Assembly: GCF_029626175.1 (NCBI RefSeq)
Contig: NZ_JARUBM010000002.1
Coordinates: 1,240,001-1,304,000, forward strand
Source of the DNA: Micromonospora sp. WMMD1082
GTDB lineage: Bacteria > Actinomycetota > Actinomycetes > Mycobacteriales > Micromonosporaceae
Length of the DNA stretch: 64,000 bases
Reading direction: 5' to 3'
The position numbers and the translations under genes were made by a program. The notes below the pieces were generated by a model. It did not search any database, was not told the origin of the DNA, and saw nothing but the letters and a program-made list of their open reading frames with translations. Shown here in pieces: positions 37,282 through 45,645 of this stretch (its first letter is position 1; each line of letters starts with the position of its first letter).

Positions 37282-38352
37282 TCAGTGACTCGTCTGCGCC
37301 GGCACGTGTCGCGCACCGATGGCGCGGGCCGCGACGTAGCTCGCCCACGCGGCGGCCCGCACCAGCGTCGCATCCTCGACGTGGTGACGGCGGAACTCCT
37401 CGATCACGTGCTCGTCGACCTGATAGGAGGCGACCGCGGTGAGCAGCGCGAGGCGCGCGGCGGCAGCATCGGCGGCAGCTAGCCCCGAGACCGTGCGCTC
37501 GCACCACTCCCGGCTGACCCCGGTGTCCTCCCCACGCCAGCCCGCCAGATGCTCACGGACCAGGTCCCGGACCACCGGACTGAGCGCCCGTTCGCCGGCC
37601 GCCTCCAGCGCCGCGTACGACCGGGCCACCGCGGCGGCGACGACGGCGCTGCCCCGCGCCCAGGCGGCGTCGGCCGGCAACGGCGCGTCGGCCAGGAACC
37701 GCAGCGAGCGGCCCGGCTCCCGGGGCGTACGCAGGGTGGACTGAAGGATCGCGCTGATCCCCCGCTTGAGCCGCCGCCGCGCGCCCGGTGGCAGCCCGGG
37801 CGGCAGCAGGAAGTTGGACAGGAAGACGTTCACCATCCGGGTCAGGTAGTGGAAGCTGACCACGACGCCGACCAGTTCCGCGCGGGCCACGGGGCCGGCC
37901 ATCGGCGGCTCCAGCGCGGGTCCGTCCGCGAGGTGTGCGGTCCGGGCCCACTGCGCCGCCCACCGGGTGCGGGCGTCGAGGACGTCCTCGATCCGATCGG
38001 CCGCTACCGCCTCGGCGTCGTGTTCGGTGGCCAGGTCGTACATGCCGACGCTGTGCATGTCCACGCAGTACGGACAGATGTTGGCCACCGACACGGCCGA
38101 GGCGACCGCTTCCTTACCGGCCCGGTCGACAACCCCACCGGTCATCAGCGGCTCTCGCATCAACATCCAGTACGCCGCGAGCGTCTCGGGCGCCGGCGAG
38201 TGCAACAGCGCGGGCGGGATCACCAGCCGCTGCTCCTCCTGGATCTGACCGTAGATCCCGGCGATCATGCCGGTGGCGGCACCTACCGAGACCGGAGTGA
38301 CGTACTTGACCTGGCGCTGCACCACGGATGAGGCGACCCGTCTGGCGACCAT
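37282..38352 (-). CDS. AhpD-like (carboxymuconolactone decarboxylase family) protein, copy 1
   Basis: Protein of 356 residues, twice the usual AhpD length. The N-terminal half has the full AhpD proton-relay and redox motif: Glu81, eleven residues, Cys93-Pro-Tyr-Cys96, three residues, His100. The C-terminal half keeps a related helical pattern (ARLALLTAVASYQVDEHVI) but lacks the cysteines, as in a fused duplicate. AhpD proteins reduce peroxides or use the thiol pair in redox chemistry. A GGAGCAGCAG site precedes the ATG. A full-length paralogue lies at 42,587 in the accessory block. A role in thiol or peroxide chemistry of the enediyne is inferred. Confidence 0.88.
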   Translation of the reverse strand: MVARRVASSVVQRQVKYVTPVSVGAATGMIAGIYGQIQEEQRLVIPPALLHSPAPETLAAYWMLMREPLMTGGVVDRAGKEAVASAVSVANICPYCVDMHSVGMYDLATEHDAEAVAADRIEDVLDARTRWAAQWARTAHLADGPALEPPMAGPVARAELVGVVVSFHYLTRMVNVFLSNFLLPPGLPPGARRRLKRGISAILQSTLRTPREPGRSLRFLADAPLPADAAWARGSAVVAAAVARSYAALEAAGERALSPVVRDLVREHLAGWRGEDTGVSREWCERTVSGLAAADAAAARLALLTAVASYQVDEHVIEEFRRHHVEDATLVRAAAWASYVAARAIGARHVPAQTSH

Positions 38353-38412
38353 CTGCTGCTCCGTTACCTTCGACCGCCGATGGCATTGCGCACGGCAGGA
38401 GAACTAAGGATC

Positions 38413-38446
38413 CGCCGCGCCCGCCCGGGACTGGGCGGGCGCGGCG
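38413..38446. terminator. Terminator after the DinB-type gene
   Basis: CGCCGCGCCCGCCC pairs perfectly (14 bp) with GGGCGGGCGCGGCG around a six-base loop, 10 bases after the stop codon of the mycothiol-type gene. It separates that gene from the enediyne genes that follow on the minus strand. Confidence 0.88.
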
Positions 38447-38456
38447 AGACGGCGGT

Positions 38457-39260
38457 TCAGGGACGGGCACCGGCGAACTGGCCGGGGGCCCGCCCCGGCC
38501 CGGCCGGGCCCCGGTACGCCTGCGCGATGTCGAGCCACCGGTCTGCGTCCGGCCCATGCGCCACCAGTGCCGTGTCGGCGCGGTGCCGGCGGCGCGTGAC
38601 CAGCAGGCACAGGTCCACCGCCGGTCCGCTGACCGACTGCGTCGCGTCGCTCGGGCCGAACGTCCACTGCGCGCCCGAGGGAGCCGTCACGTCGAGCCGG
38701 ATCGGCTGCGTGGGCGGGTCGATGCCCCGGACCAGGTAGCCGAAGTCCCAGGTGCGGGCGGCGAAGGCGACCAGGTGCCGGATCCGGTCGGTGCGGTGCG
38801 GTCGCACCCCGACGGTGTCGGCGATGTCCTGGCCGTGGGCGAACAGCTCCATCATCCCGGCCGCCGCCAGGACTCCCGCCGGCAGCGGTCGTACCAGCCA
38901 TGGCACCAGATGCTCCGGCGCCACCTTCGCCAGGGCCCCCTCGGCGGCGGCGCGTTCGGCGCGCCAACGACCCAGTAGCGCCTGCGGCGGGGCGGCCAGG
39001 TACGGCTGGAGCGCGGCGTTGACGTTGGCGTCGAAGTCGTCGCCGAGTTGCGTGAGCAGGTTCTGGAAGGCCTCGGGCTGCGCCGTTGCCATCGCGGCGA
39101 GCCGGAAGGTCGCGGCCAGGTGGGCGACCTGGTGCTTGACTGTCCAGCCGGGTGCCGGTGTGGGCCGGTCCCAGTCCGCGTCGTCGAGGCGGGCAACGAT
39201 CTCGTCGAGTTCATCGCCTTCTTTGGTCAGGTCGGCGACTACCTGATTGGTCTGGGTCAC
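38457..39260 (-). CDS. Mycothiol-dependent maleylpyruvate isomerase/DinB-like protein (TIGR03084 type)
   Basis: Protein of 267 residues of the DinB/maleylpyruvate isomerase N-terminal superfamily. These proteins use a three-histidine metal site and often mycothiol. Visible are DWDRPTPAPGWTVKHQVAHLA (first histidines) near residue 33-50 and MMELFAHGQDIAD near 153 (H-x-x-x-D). The C-terminal half has the sterol-carrier-like domain common in actinobacterial members. The GTG at 39260 follows AGGAGAGG. It begins the minus-strand block and is followed by its own terminator. Enediynes are triggered by thiols, so a mycothiol-linked detoxification role is attractive but inferred. Confidence 0.85.
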   Translation of the reverse strand: MTQTNQVVADLTKEGDELDEIVARLDDADWDRPTPAPGWTVKHQVAHLAATFRLAAMATAQPEAFQNLLTQLGDDFDANVNAALQPYLAAPPQALLGRWRAERAAAEGALAKVAPEHLVPWLVRPLPAGVLAAAGMMELFAHGQDIADTVGVRPHRTDRIRHLVAFAARTWDFGYLVRGIDPPTQPIRLDVTAPSGAQWTFGPSDATQSVSGPAVDLCLLVTRRRHRADTALVAHGPDADRWLDIAQAYRGPAGPGRAPGQFAGARP

Positions 39261-40271
39261 GTTCGGTCCTCTCCTGGCCGGTGAGCCGTGTCGGGATCCC
39301 GGTCGGCCGAACGTATCCCCGGCGCGCGGCCCGTTCCTCTCCGAGAATGCGGAACCCGGCGGTCCGAGCCGCCGGACACCGGACACCGGGTGGCGACCTG
39401 CTGACCACGGTCAGCAGCGCATGCCAGGAGATGCAATTCACCGCTTCGTCCCGTCCTGACTGGCCGGGCCGATTGCATACTCTCGCAGTAATATCGCCCG
39501 TGTATGGCCATGCGACGTGCCACATCGTCCAGCCCGCACGACCCGTCGACTCACCCGGCGCCATCGCCTCCGAATGCGGGCGGACAATCCACGCCGGAGC
39601 CGAACCGTCAACCGCACATCAGCGCCAGTCATCACACAGTCACTAACATCCATCCGGCGTACGCCGCTTTCCGCAGCCGTCCCCCGCGCCAGAGTCGACC
39701 CGAAACACAACGCCGAGGGCGCTCCCCTGTTAATCGATTTGTTGATGCACCCGAAGGATACGATTCATCGCCGCCACGGAATCAACAGATAACGCATCGC
39801 GCATGCACCCATTCCGGCCAGAAAAACTATTCGGAAAAGAGATCCGACTGGCCGCCGACGGCCGCTCGCGACAGGAGCGAGCACCTCCAGGGGCGGTCGC
39901 TCAAGGTAGTCGTACGTTTACTTATCGCGATTATCGTTCGAGCCAATGCCACCTTTATCCGCATTAGCGCGGTACAACCTGTAACGGCTGGTCAAGGTGG
40001 GCATCGCCTAGAAAGTTCGGACGTGCCGCTATCCGCATAGAAACATATAACGCTCCCTGGCAGCAGGGGCACTGCCAGTGATCGATGCTCCTGGGCGATT
40101 GCCCGGCGCTGTCCGATGGCGATCGCCGCTATGGTCAACCGCTCAGAGATCGGCTAGCCTCGACCGAAAGCACGACGACCTGACAGCAAGCAGACAGACA
40201 CATAAAATGTGTACGCAGAAACACTCTCGATGCCCACCATCAGCATCGATAATGCAGATTATTGAATCCCA

Positions 40272-40303
40272 TTGACAGACAATTCTCACGCAAAGTTGAT
40301 AGT
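40272..40303 (+). promoter_or_regulatory. Possible promoter upstream of the leader ORF and MerR gene
   Basis: A perfect TTGACA at 40272-40277 is followed by TTGATAGT at 40296-40303. The spacing to a GATAGT-type -10 box is 20 bases, slightly long. It points toward the short ORF at 40,350 and the MerR gene. Confidence 0.3.
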
Positions 40304-40349
40304 GCCGGACGAAGGCTCTGCCACGATCCGTTTTCTAGGGGGAGGCATC

Positions 40350-40415
40350 ATGAGGGGCTCCAGCGCGCAGGCCGCGGGCCGCCCGACCACCGCCACGCGA
40401 ACCCCGGACGGGTGA
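40350..40415 (+). CDS. Possible 21-residue leader peptide
   Basis: ATG at 40350 follows GGGGGAGG at ideal spacing; the frame MRGSSAQAAGRPTTATRTPDG ends in TGA 64 bases later. The ribosome site is the best in the whole gap, and the peptide is basic and small. It could be a leader controlling the MerR gene 186 bases downstream, or a chance frame. Confidence 0.35.
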   Translation: MRGSSAQAAGRPTTATRTPDG

Positions 40416-40601
40416 GCTCAACCGGACATGCGAGTCGGGGACGCTCGACGGCGTGAGCTGCCGACCGATGCGCCTCGTCGAACCCCGGCCCGCCAACGCC
40501 CCGGACAGCCCGTGACGCCTACGCGATGAAACACCACCGGGTCACCGGGTTCCAGCTGCGAGAACCTCACGACCACGCCGTTTACCAGCCGGGGGCTGCA
40601 C

Positions 40602-41285
40602 ATGCGCATTTCTGACCTGAGCAAACGCACAGGCGTGCCCGTCGCCACGATCAAGTTCTACCTCCGGGAGGGGCTGCTCCCGCCCGGCCAGCCGACCGGC
40701 CGAAACCAGGCCCGGTACGGCGAGTCCCACCGTCGTCAGCTGTTCTTCATCCGGGCACTGACCGGTATCGGCCAGCTCGAACTCTCGTCCGTCCTGGAGC
40801 TGCTGTCAGCGATCGACGACGACCGGCCGCCGCTCTCCGACCTGTACGCCGCGGTCAGCCGGGCGATACACCCGCAGGACAGCGGCTCGACGGCCGACAA
40901 CGACGTGGAGCTGGTCCGGCAGGAGGTCGACCGCTTCATCGGGGCTCTCGGCTGGACGGTGGATCCCGCCGCGCCGGGCAGGGCTCGCCTGGCACGGGTG
41001 GTGTACGCCCTCCGCCAGTTGGGCTGCGGGGATGGCATCGACTTCTTCCGGCCGTACGCGTTGCTCGCGGAACAGTTTGCGGACCGCGAGTTGAGCCTGT
41101 TGCCCACCGACGGCGACGTCGACCGGGGCGCGGCCGCAGCCCGAGCCGTTCTCTTCGACGTGGCGTTGTCCGCGCTGCGGGGAATGGCCCAGGAGCACCT
41201 CGCGGCACAGCGGTTCGGGAGAATCGCTCCGGAGCCACGAGACGAACGGGCTGACGAACCGCAGGTTCCGTCGGTTCGCAGCTGA
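40602..41285 (+). CDS. MerR-family transcriptional regulator
   Basis: Protein of 227 residues. The N-terminal winged helix is standard MerR (MRISDLSKRTGVPVATIKFYLREGLLPPG, then ARYGESHRRQLFFIRALTGIG). There is no conserved cysteine triad, so metal sensing is unlikely. The C-terminal 130 residues are a helical effector domain of a type seen in drug-responsive regulators (DFFRPYALLAEQFADREL). It is the first gene of the accessory block and probably responds to a small molecule. The ATG has GGGGGCTG upstream. Confidence 0.92.
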   Translation: MRISDLSKRTGVPVATIKFYLREGLLPPGQPTGRNQARYGESHRRQLFFIRALTGIGQLELSSVLELLSAIDDDRPPLSDLYAAVSRAIHPQDSGSTADNDVELVRQEVDRFIGALGWTVDPAAPGRARLARVVYALRQLGCGDGIDFFRPYALLAEQFADRELSLLPTDGDVDRGAAAARAVLFDVALSALRGMAQEHLAAQRFGRIAPEPRDERADEPQVPSVRS

Positions 41286-41474
41286 CCCGTCGATGGTCGA
41301 CGACAGTCGATCGGCGAGCGGTGGCGGCGGGAGTCCGGGGCCGAGCGGTCGAACGCCGGCGGTGCCCTCGACCGGCATGGTGCCGGCCGCGCCGGTGTCC
41401 GAAATAGATCTGGCCGGTCCGGCCACATCAGGCGGTCGAGGTGCTGCTGCCGGACCGCCCGGGATACGGCGCGC

Positions 41475-42278
41475 CTACGCGGCGTCCGTCAACGTCCCCG
41501 TCGCGTCCGGCTGGTCGCCGCTGACCAGGCTGAGGGCGTACATCCGGACGTCGAGCAGGGCGCGCAGGACCGGTGCGTCGAGGGCTCCGGCCGGTTGCAG
41601 GACCAGGTCGGTGGAGACGGGCACGTGCGGGCGGATCGTGATCGGTCCGGCGGCCCCGACGGACGCCGGGCGGTCGGTCCGGTCACGGACCGGGCCGGCG
41701 CCCCGCTCGCGGATGGTGACCGCCTGGGCGAGTAGGTACCAGCTACCCGGTGGGGGGTTGTCGAAGACGATCCGGTCCGCCTGCCGCAGCACGGCACAAC
41801 GCACCGGGCGCCCCTCGGGAACGGGGTCGGCGAACAACCCGACGAAGATCACCGCGTCTGGATCCGGACGGGGCGACCGGACGTGGCAGGTGAGGTGCGC
41901 GCTGCGGAAGCGGACGGCCTCGGCGCAGGCACGAGCCCCCGGGGCGTGGCCGGCCCGGCGGCGGTAGGTGGTGGGGGACATCCCGACGTTGCGGCTGAAC
42001 CGGGTGCTGAAGGTGCCGACGCTGGTGTAGCCGACGCTGATGCTGATGTCGGCGACCTTCATCGAGGTAGCGACCAACAGTTCCTTGGCCCGCTGTAGCC
42101 GAAGGGCGGCGAGGAAACGCCCGGGAGAAACCCCCGTGACCCGTTGGAACATGCGAGTGAAATGGAACTTGCTAAACATCGCCTCGCGGGCTAGATCCGC
42201 CACGGTAATTGGCGCGTCCAACCTTTCCTGCATGGCCGCAATGGCTCTTAGAACGGCCGTTTCCGAATTCTCACCCAT
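41475..42278 (-). CDS. AraC-family regulator with N-terminal DNA-binding domain, copy 1
   Basis: Protein of 267 residues. Unlike most AraC proteins, the two helix-turn-helix units come first (residues about 10-110: TVADLAREAMFSKFHFTRMFQRVTGVSP and ADISISVGYTSVGTFSTRFSRNVGMSP). A C-terminal domain of 150 residues with FVGLFADPVPEGRPVRCAVL and GSWYLLAQAV follows. The ATG at 42278 has GGGGAGGAC upstream. A close paralogue, with the same layout, lies at 47,811. The C-terminal domain is probably the ligand sensor. It is downstream of the AhpD-like gene on the same strand. Confidence 0.92.
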   Translation of the reverse strand: MGENSETAVLRAIAAMQERLDAPITVADLAREAMFSKFHFTRMFQRVTGVSPGRFLAALRLQRAKELLVATSMKVADISISVGYTSVGTFSTRFSRNVGMSPTTYRRRAGHAPGARACAEAVRFRSAHLTCHVRSPRPDPDAVIFVGLFADPVPEGRPVRCAVLRQADRIVFDNPPPGSWYLLAQAVTIRERGAGPVRDRTDRPASVGAAGPITIRPHVPVSTDLVLQPAGALDAPVLRALLDVRMYALSLVSGDQPDATGTLTDAA

Positions 42279-42586
42279 CAGGTCCTCCCCTATAAGGAAA
42301 TGCCGGATTAGCACCGTTTGAGGGCAGCACACGATCGGCCAGACTTGGCCTGAGCAGGTAACTTAGGTAAGTGAGTTTCGATGTCCGTCAATTAGGTGAA
42401 GCTTTCCCGCAAGGCTAACCGAGCGACCCGCGCCGGGCAAGCCCTCACACCCAGACGGTCCCACCGTCACTAAGCGCAATCGTCGAGCAGGATGGATACC
42501 GGACATAGCCAATTCCGATTATACGAACGGGCGGCGCAGCGGAAACACGAACCGTGATTCGGGTGTGCTAACCGCGCTACCCCGGG
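42279..42586. promoter_or_regulatory. AraC-1 upstream region with a dyad
   Basis: A 308-base, relatively AT-rich gap with no gene. ACTTA-GG-TAAGT at 42361-42372 is a perfect dyad 83 bases upstream of the araC start. It is a candidate operator for this regulator, or for its promoter, by position only. Confidence 0.4.
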
Positions 42587-43660
42587 TTATCGATGCAGAT
42601 CGTCGAACAGTCGGACGGCGATCCGACGCGCGGCGGCCAGGGACGACCAGGCCGTGACGCGGATCAGTGCCGCATCGTCGAGCCCGGCGGCCCGCAGGTC
42701 GGCGAGGTCGGTGTCGGTGACCCGGTGCGGCGCCCACGCGGTCAGCAACGCCAACCTGGCCAGCGGCCGATCCGCCGGGGCAACGCCGGTCAGGTGACCG
42801 GCGAGCCAGTCGTCGATGAGCAGCCCGGGTGGAGTGGCGTCGGGATCGTCGAGGCCCGTGGCCACGACCGCCCGCACCTGCGATGGGATGGCGGCCGTAC
42901 CGGCCCGGTCGACCGCGTGGAACCCGCGGGCCAGGGCGTCCGCCATGGCCGAACCGGTGGCCGCCCACGCCAGGTCCTCCGGTGCCGGCGCGGCCGGCAG
43001 CAGCTCCGTGGCGAGCCCCGCCGGCAGGCCCACCCGGGCGAAGTGCCCGAAGATCCGTACCGCCATGCGCCGCGCCAGGGCATGTCCGCCGCGCGGGATG
43101 GGTAGCAACGGCGATTCGCCCAGGTACACCGTCACCATCCGGTTGATGTAGTGGAACATCATCGCCACGCCGATGAACGACGGCGCACGGTCCACCTCGA
43201 ACGGAGCCCGTCGGCGGGCGCCCGCCGCGCGGTGTCCGCTGGCGGCGGCCCACATCGTCAACTCGCGGAGCCAGGGATCGTCGATCTGGTCAACATGCCC
43301 CGTGACGACCCCGGAGGAGAGGCCGTCCCCGCCCACCCCGGCGAACGCGGCGCCGTGCACCTCCACGCAGTACGGACACGCGTTGGCGCGGGACACCGCC
43401 GCGGCGACCGCCTCCTTGGCGGCGCGATCCGCGGGATCGCCGGCCAGGAGCGTCTCCCGCAGCATCATCCAGACGGCGGCCAACGTCTCCGGTGCGGCGG
43501 CATGCAGCGCGACCGGTGGGGCGAGCATGCCGAACTCGGCCTCCATCTGACCGTAGACCCGCACCACGACACCGGTAGCAGACCCCGGCGGCACCGGGGC
43601 TATCCGGCGGATGTGACTCAGCGACGCCCGCCGGGCCGAGCGTGAGAACAACGACGACAC
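42587..43660 (-). CDS. AhpD-like (carboxymuconolactone decarboxylase family) protein, copy 2
   Basis: Protein of 357 residues. Start is a GTG at 43660 behind AGAGGAATCTGCC; the upstream in-frame extension is not protein-like. It is colinear with the copy at 37,282. Both have G-x-ATG near residue 28, APETLAA-x-WM-x-x-RE near 58, the motif Glu83-x11-Cys95-Pro-Tyr-Cys98-x3-His102, and FHYINRMVTVYL later. Both are double-length with cysteines only in the first half. It is divergent from the second DUF1702 gene, across a 262-base shared promoter region. Confidence 0.88.
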   Translation of the reverse strand: MSSLFSRSARRASLSHIRRIAPVPPGSATGVVVRVYGQMEAEFGMLAPPVALHAAAPETLAAVWMMLRETLLAGDPADRAAKEAVAAAVSRANACPYCVEVHGAAFAGVGGDGLSSGVVTGHVDQIDDPWLRELTMWAAASGHRAAGARRRAPFEVDRAPSFIGVAMMFHYINRMVTVYLGESPLLPIPRGGHALARRMAVRIFGHFARVGLPAGLATELLPAAPAPEDLAWAATGSAMADALARGFHAVDRAGTAAIPSQVRAVVATGLDDPDATPPGLLIDDWLAGHLTGVAPADRPLARLALLTAWAPHRVTDTDLADLRAAGLDDAALIRVTAWSSLAAARRIAVRLFDDLHR

Positions 43661-43922
43661 GGCAGATTCCTCTCGCGCTACGACACAGCTCGGCACCATC
43701 GTCCGGGAGCCGCCGGCGCGCAGACATCTTCCGCGTTGCCCGGCGGGACGACCGGTTCCGGTGACACCGTACGGCTCGCTCGCCACCACGCCGGACACGT
43801 CGGCACCGGGACGATCCCCGCACACCAGGAGACGCGGTCGAGCGGGGTGCCATCCACGATGTACTCACGGCAACACCGGCCGTGGCCCGTACCCGTCCAA
43901 CCCACACCAGCGGAGGCCGCAC

Positions 43923-44918
43923 ATGTCGACGTGGCACAACCTGCGACGGCGCATCATGACACCGAACGTCTCGGAGACACGGGTCGACGTCCGCGGCTTC
44001 CACGTGAAGTCTCCGGCGGCGGTGGAGCGGTTGGAGACCGTCGGCCGCTCCTTCCTCGCCGGCTTCGGGGCGGCCGCCGCGACCGGCCGCCCCGAGGACA
44101 TCGCCGCCGAGTTGGCCACCCTCTCGGCCACCTTCCGTGGCTTCGCGTACGAGGGCGCCGGCATGGCCTTGGCCATCCTGGACGCGCTACCCGGCCGCTC
44201 CCGCCACGTGCGCGACTTCCTGGCCGGGCCCGGCGCCGACCACGTGTACATGGTCTACGTCGGGGTCGGCTGGGCAATGGCACGCCTGCCCCGATTCCGC
44301 TGGCACACGCTGCACGCGCCGGATCCGCTGCTGCGCTGGCTGATGCTGGACGGGTACGGCTTCCACCAGGCGTACTTCCACACCCGGCGGTACGTGCACG
44401 AGCAGTTCCGCTCCCCGCGTCTCGCGGCGCGCGTGCCGGGCCCCGCCTGGCACGTCGACCAGGTGATCGACCAGGGCATCGGCCGGGCCTGCTGGTTCGT
44501 CGGCGGCGCCGACCCGGCGCGCGTCGCCGCCCTGCTCGACGCGTTCCCCGAGGCACGGCGCGCCGACCTGTACAGCGGCGCCGGACTGGCGGCAACCTAC
44601 GCCGGCGGCGTAGACCGGAGTGAGCTGCAAACCTTCGCCAGGGCTGCCGGGCCCTACCGTGGCTGGGTCGCCCAGGGTGCGGCGTTCGCGGCCGCGGCCC
44701 GGCTCCGGGCGGGACTGGTCGTGCCCCACAACGAGTTGGCGACCCAGGTGTTGTGCGGGACCGACGTCGCCACCGCGGCCGCAGCCACCGACACCGCTCG
44801 CGAGGGCCTTACCGAGAACGGCGTCCCCGCCTATGCGCAGTGGCGGGAGCGCATCACCGAGATGTTCTCGGGGCACACCGGCGCCACGCCGATCCGGCAG
44901 GGGCGTCCCGAAAGCTGA
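43923..44918 (+). CDS. DUF1702/UnbL-family protein, copy 2
   Basis: Protein of 331 residues, paralogue of the UnbL at 34,825. Shared blocks include FRGFAYEGAGMALAILDALP, VYMVYVGVGWAMARLPRFRW, MLDGYGFHQAYFHTRRYV, IDQGIGRACWFVGGADPA and LYSGAGLAATYAGG. It starts with a different N-terminus (MSTWHNLRRRIMTPNVSETR). GGAGGCCGCAC precedes the ATG. Enediyne loci normally have one DUF1702 gene, so this is an extra copy, probably for a different step or partner. It is divergent from the AhpD-like copy 2 and heads the plus-strand set with the GMC oxidoreductase pair. Confidence 0.93.
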   Translation: MSTWHNLRRRIMTPNVSETRVDVRGFHVKSPAAVERLETVGRSFLAGFGAAAATGRPEDIAAELATLSATFRGFAYEGAGMALAILDALPGRSRHVRDFLAGPGADHVYMVYVGVGWAMARLPRFRWHTLHAPDPLLRWLMLDGYGFHQAYFHTRRYVHEQFRSPRLAARVPGPAWHVDQVIDQGIGRACWFVGGADPARVAALLDAFPEARRADLYSGAGLAATYAGGVDRSELQTFARAAGPYRGWVAQGAAFAAAARLRAGLVVPHNELATQVLCGTDVATAAAATDTAREGLTENGVPAYAQWRERITEMFSGHTGATPIRQGRPES

Positions 44919-45075
44919 CCGGTCTCCGGTCCGCGTCGCGGTCAGGCCGGTCCTCAGGCGGGACCGTGCGCTCGTCCCCCCGCCCGCCCTCCTCGCGCAA
45001 GCCAAGAGGTGACCGCGACAACCGGGCGCACCACGATGGGGTTCCGGCCCGGAACGTTGACGAGAGGGCGTACCC

Positions 45076-45645
45076 ATGCCACCCGAAGTCACGGAGCTTG
45101 ACGTCTCCGAGATCATGACACTTGAGGCTTTCGCGGACACGATCATCCCGGGCGAACGCCGACACCCACAGGACCGGGCCATCGCCGGCGCCGCCAGCGG
45201 CGGCGGAGCCGTCGCCAGCGGAGCGGTCGACCTCATGACCTCCGTGGAAGGCGGCCTCGCCGGGATGCTGGAGAGCCTGGCGATCGGGCTCAACGACCAC
45301 GCCCAGGCGTACGCCGACCGACACGGGCGCGTGCTCGACTCCGAGGTGCCCGCCTTCGTCGCGCTCGACTTCGCCGACCGGACGGCACTCGCCGCCGAGC
45401 TGATGGCGCCCGGCTACCCCGAGCAGGACCTGTGGGTGCCACTGGCCATGTTCAGCGCCATGGCCTGGGATACCGGAGCGTCGGTGCACACCACCGAGGC
45501 CATGGCGGCCGGGCACCCCGGCCTGACCACCATGCGCTTCGCCCCGCCGGACGCCGACGGGTTGTGGCGTTTCCCGGACTACTCCTACCGGCGCCCCCTC
45601 GCCTCCGTCCACCCACAGACCACGCCCTCGGGAGATCCCGCATGA
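45076..45645 (+). CDS. Small subunit-type partner of a GMC oxidoreductase (gluconate 2-dehydrogenase subunit 3-like, DUF5987)
   Basis: Protein of 189 residues. It begins MPPEVTELDVSEIMTLEAFAD and continues with TIIPG, the opening typical of the gluconate-dehydrogenase subunit 3 class. A helical middle (VEGGLAGMLESLAIGLNDHA) and a C-terminal FPDYSYRRP tail follow. It has no cofactor motif and no signal peptide. Its stop overlaps the GMC start by four bases (ATGA), so the two proteins are made at equal rates and probably form one complex. It may stabilise the oxidoreductase or pass electrons from it. Confidence 0.85.
   Translation: MPPEVTELDVSEIMTLEAFADTIIPGERRHPQDRAIAGAASGGGAVASGAVDLMTSVEGGLAGMLESLAIGLNDHAQAYADRHGRVLDSEVPAFVALDFADRTALAAELMAPGYPEQDLWVPLAMFSAMAWDTGASVHTTEAMAAGHPGLTTMRFAPPDADGLWRFPDYSYRRPLASVHPQTTPSGDPA

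Larger units (their letters stand above)
39261..40601. other. 1.3-kb gap, low GC for this genome
   Basis: No convincing gene over 1.34 kb. The stretch from about 39,700 to 40,330 is clearly AT-richer than its neighbours and holds a TTGACA box, a short ORF with a strong ribosome site (40,350) and several short dyads, such as CTGGCA/TGCCAG at 40,057-40,078. It lies between the divergent DinB-type and MerR genes, so it holds both promoters. Its length suggests a regulatory region or decayed DNA. Confidence 0.55.

Noticed and set aside
41286..41474. Possible extra gene between merR and araC.
   Set aside because: No ribosome site or protein-like frame; the gap lies between convergent genes.
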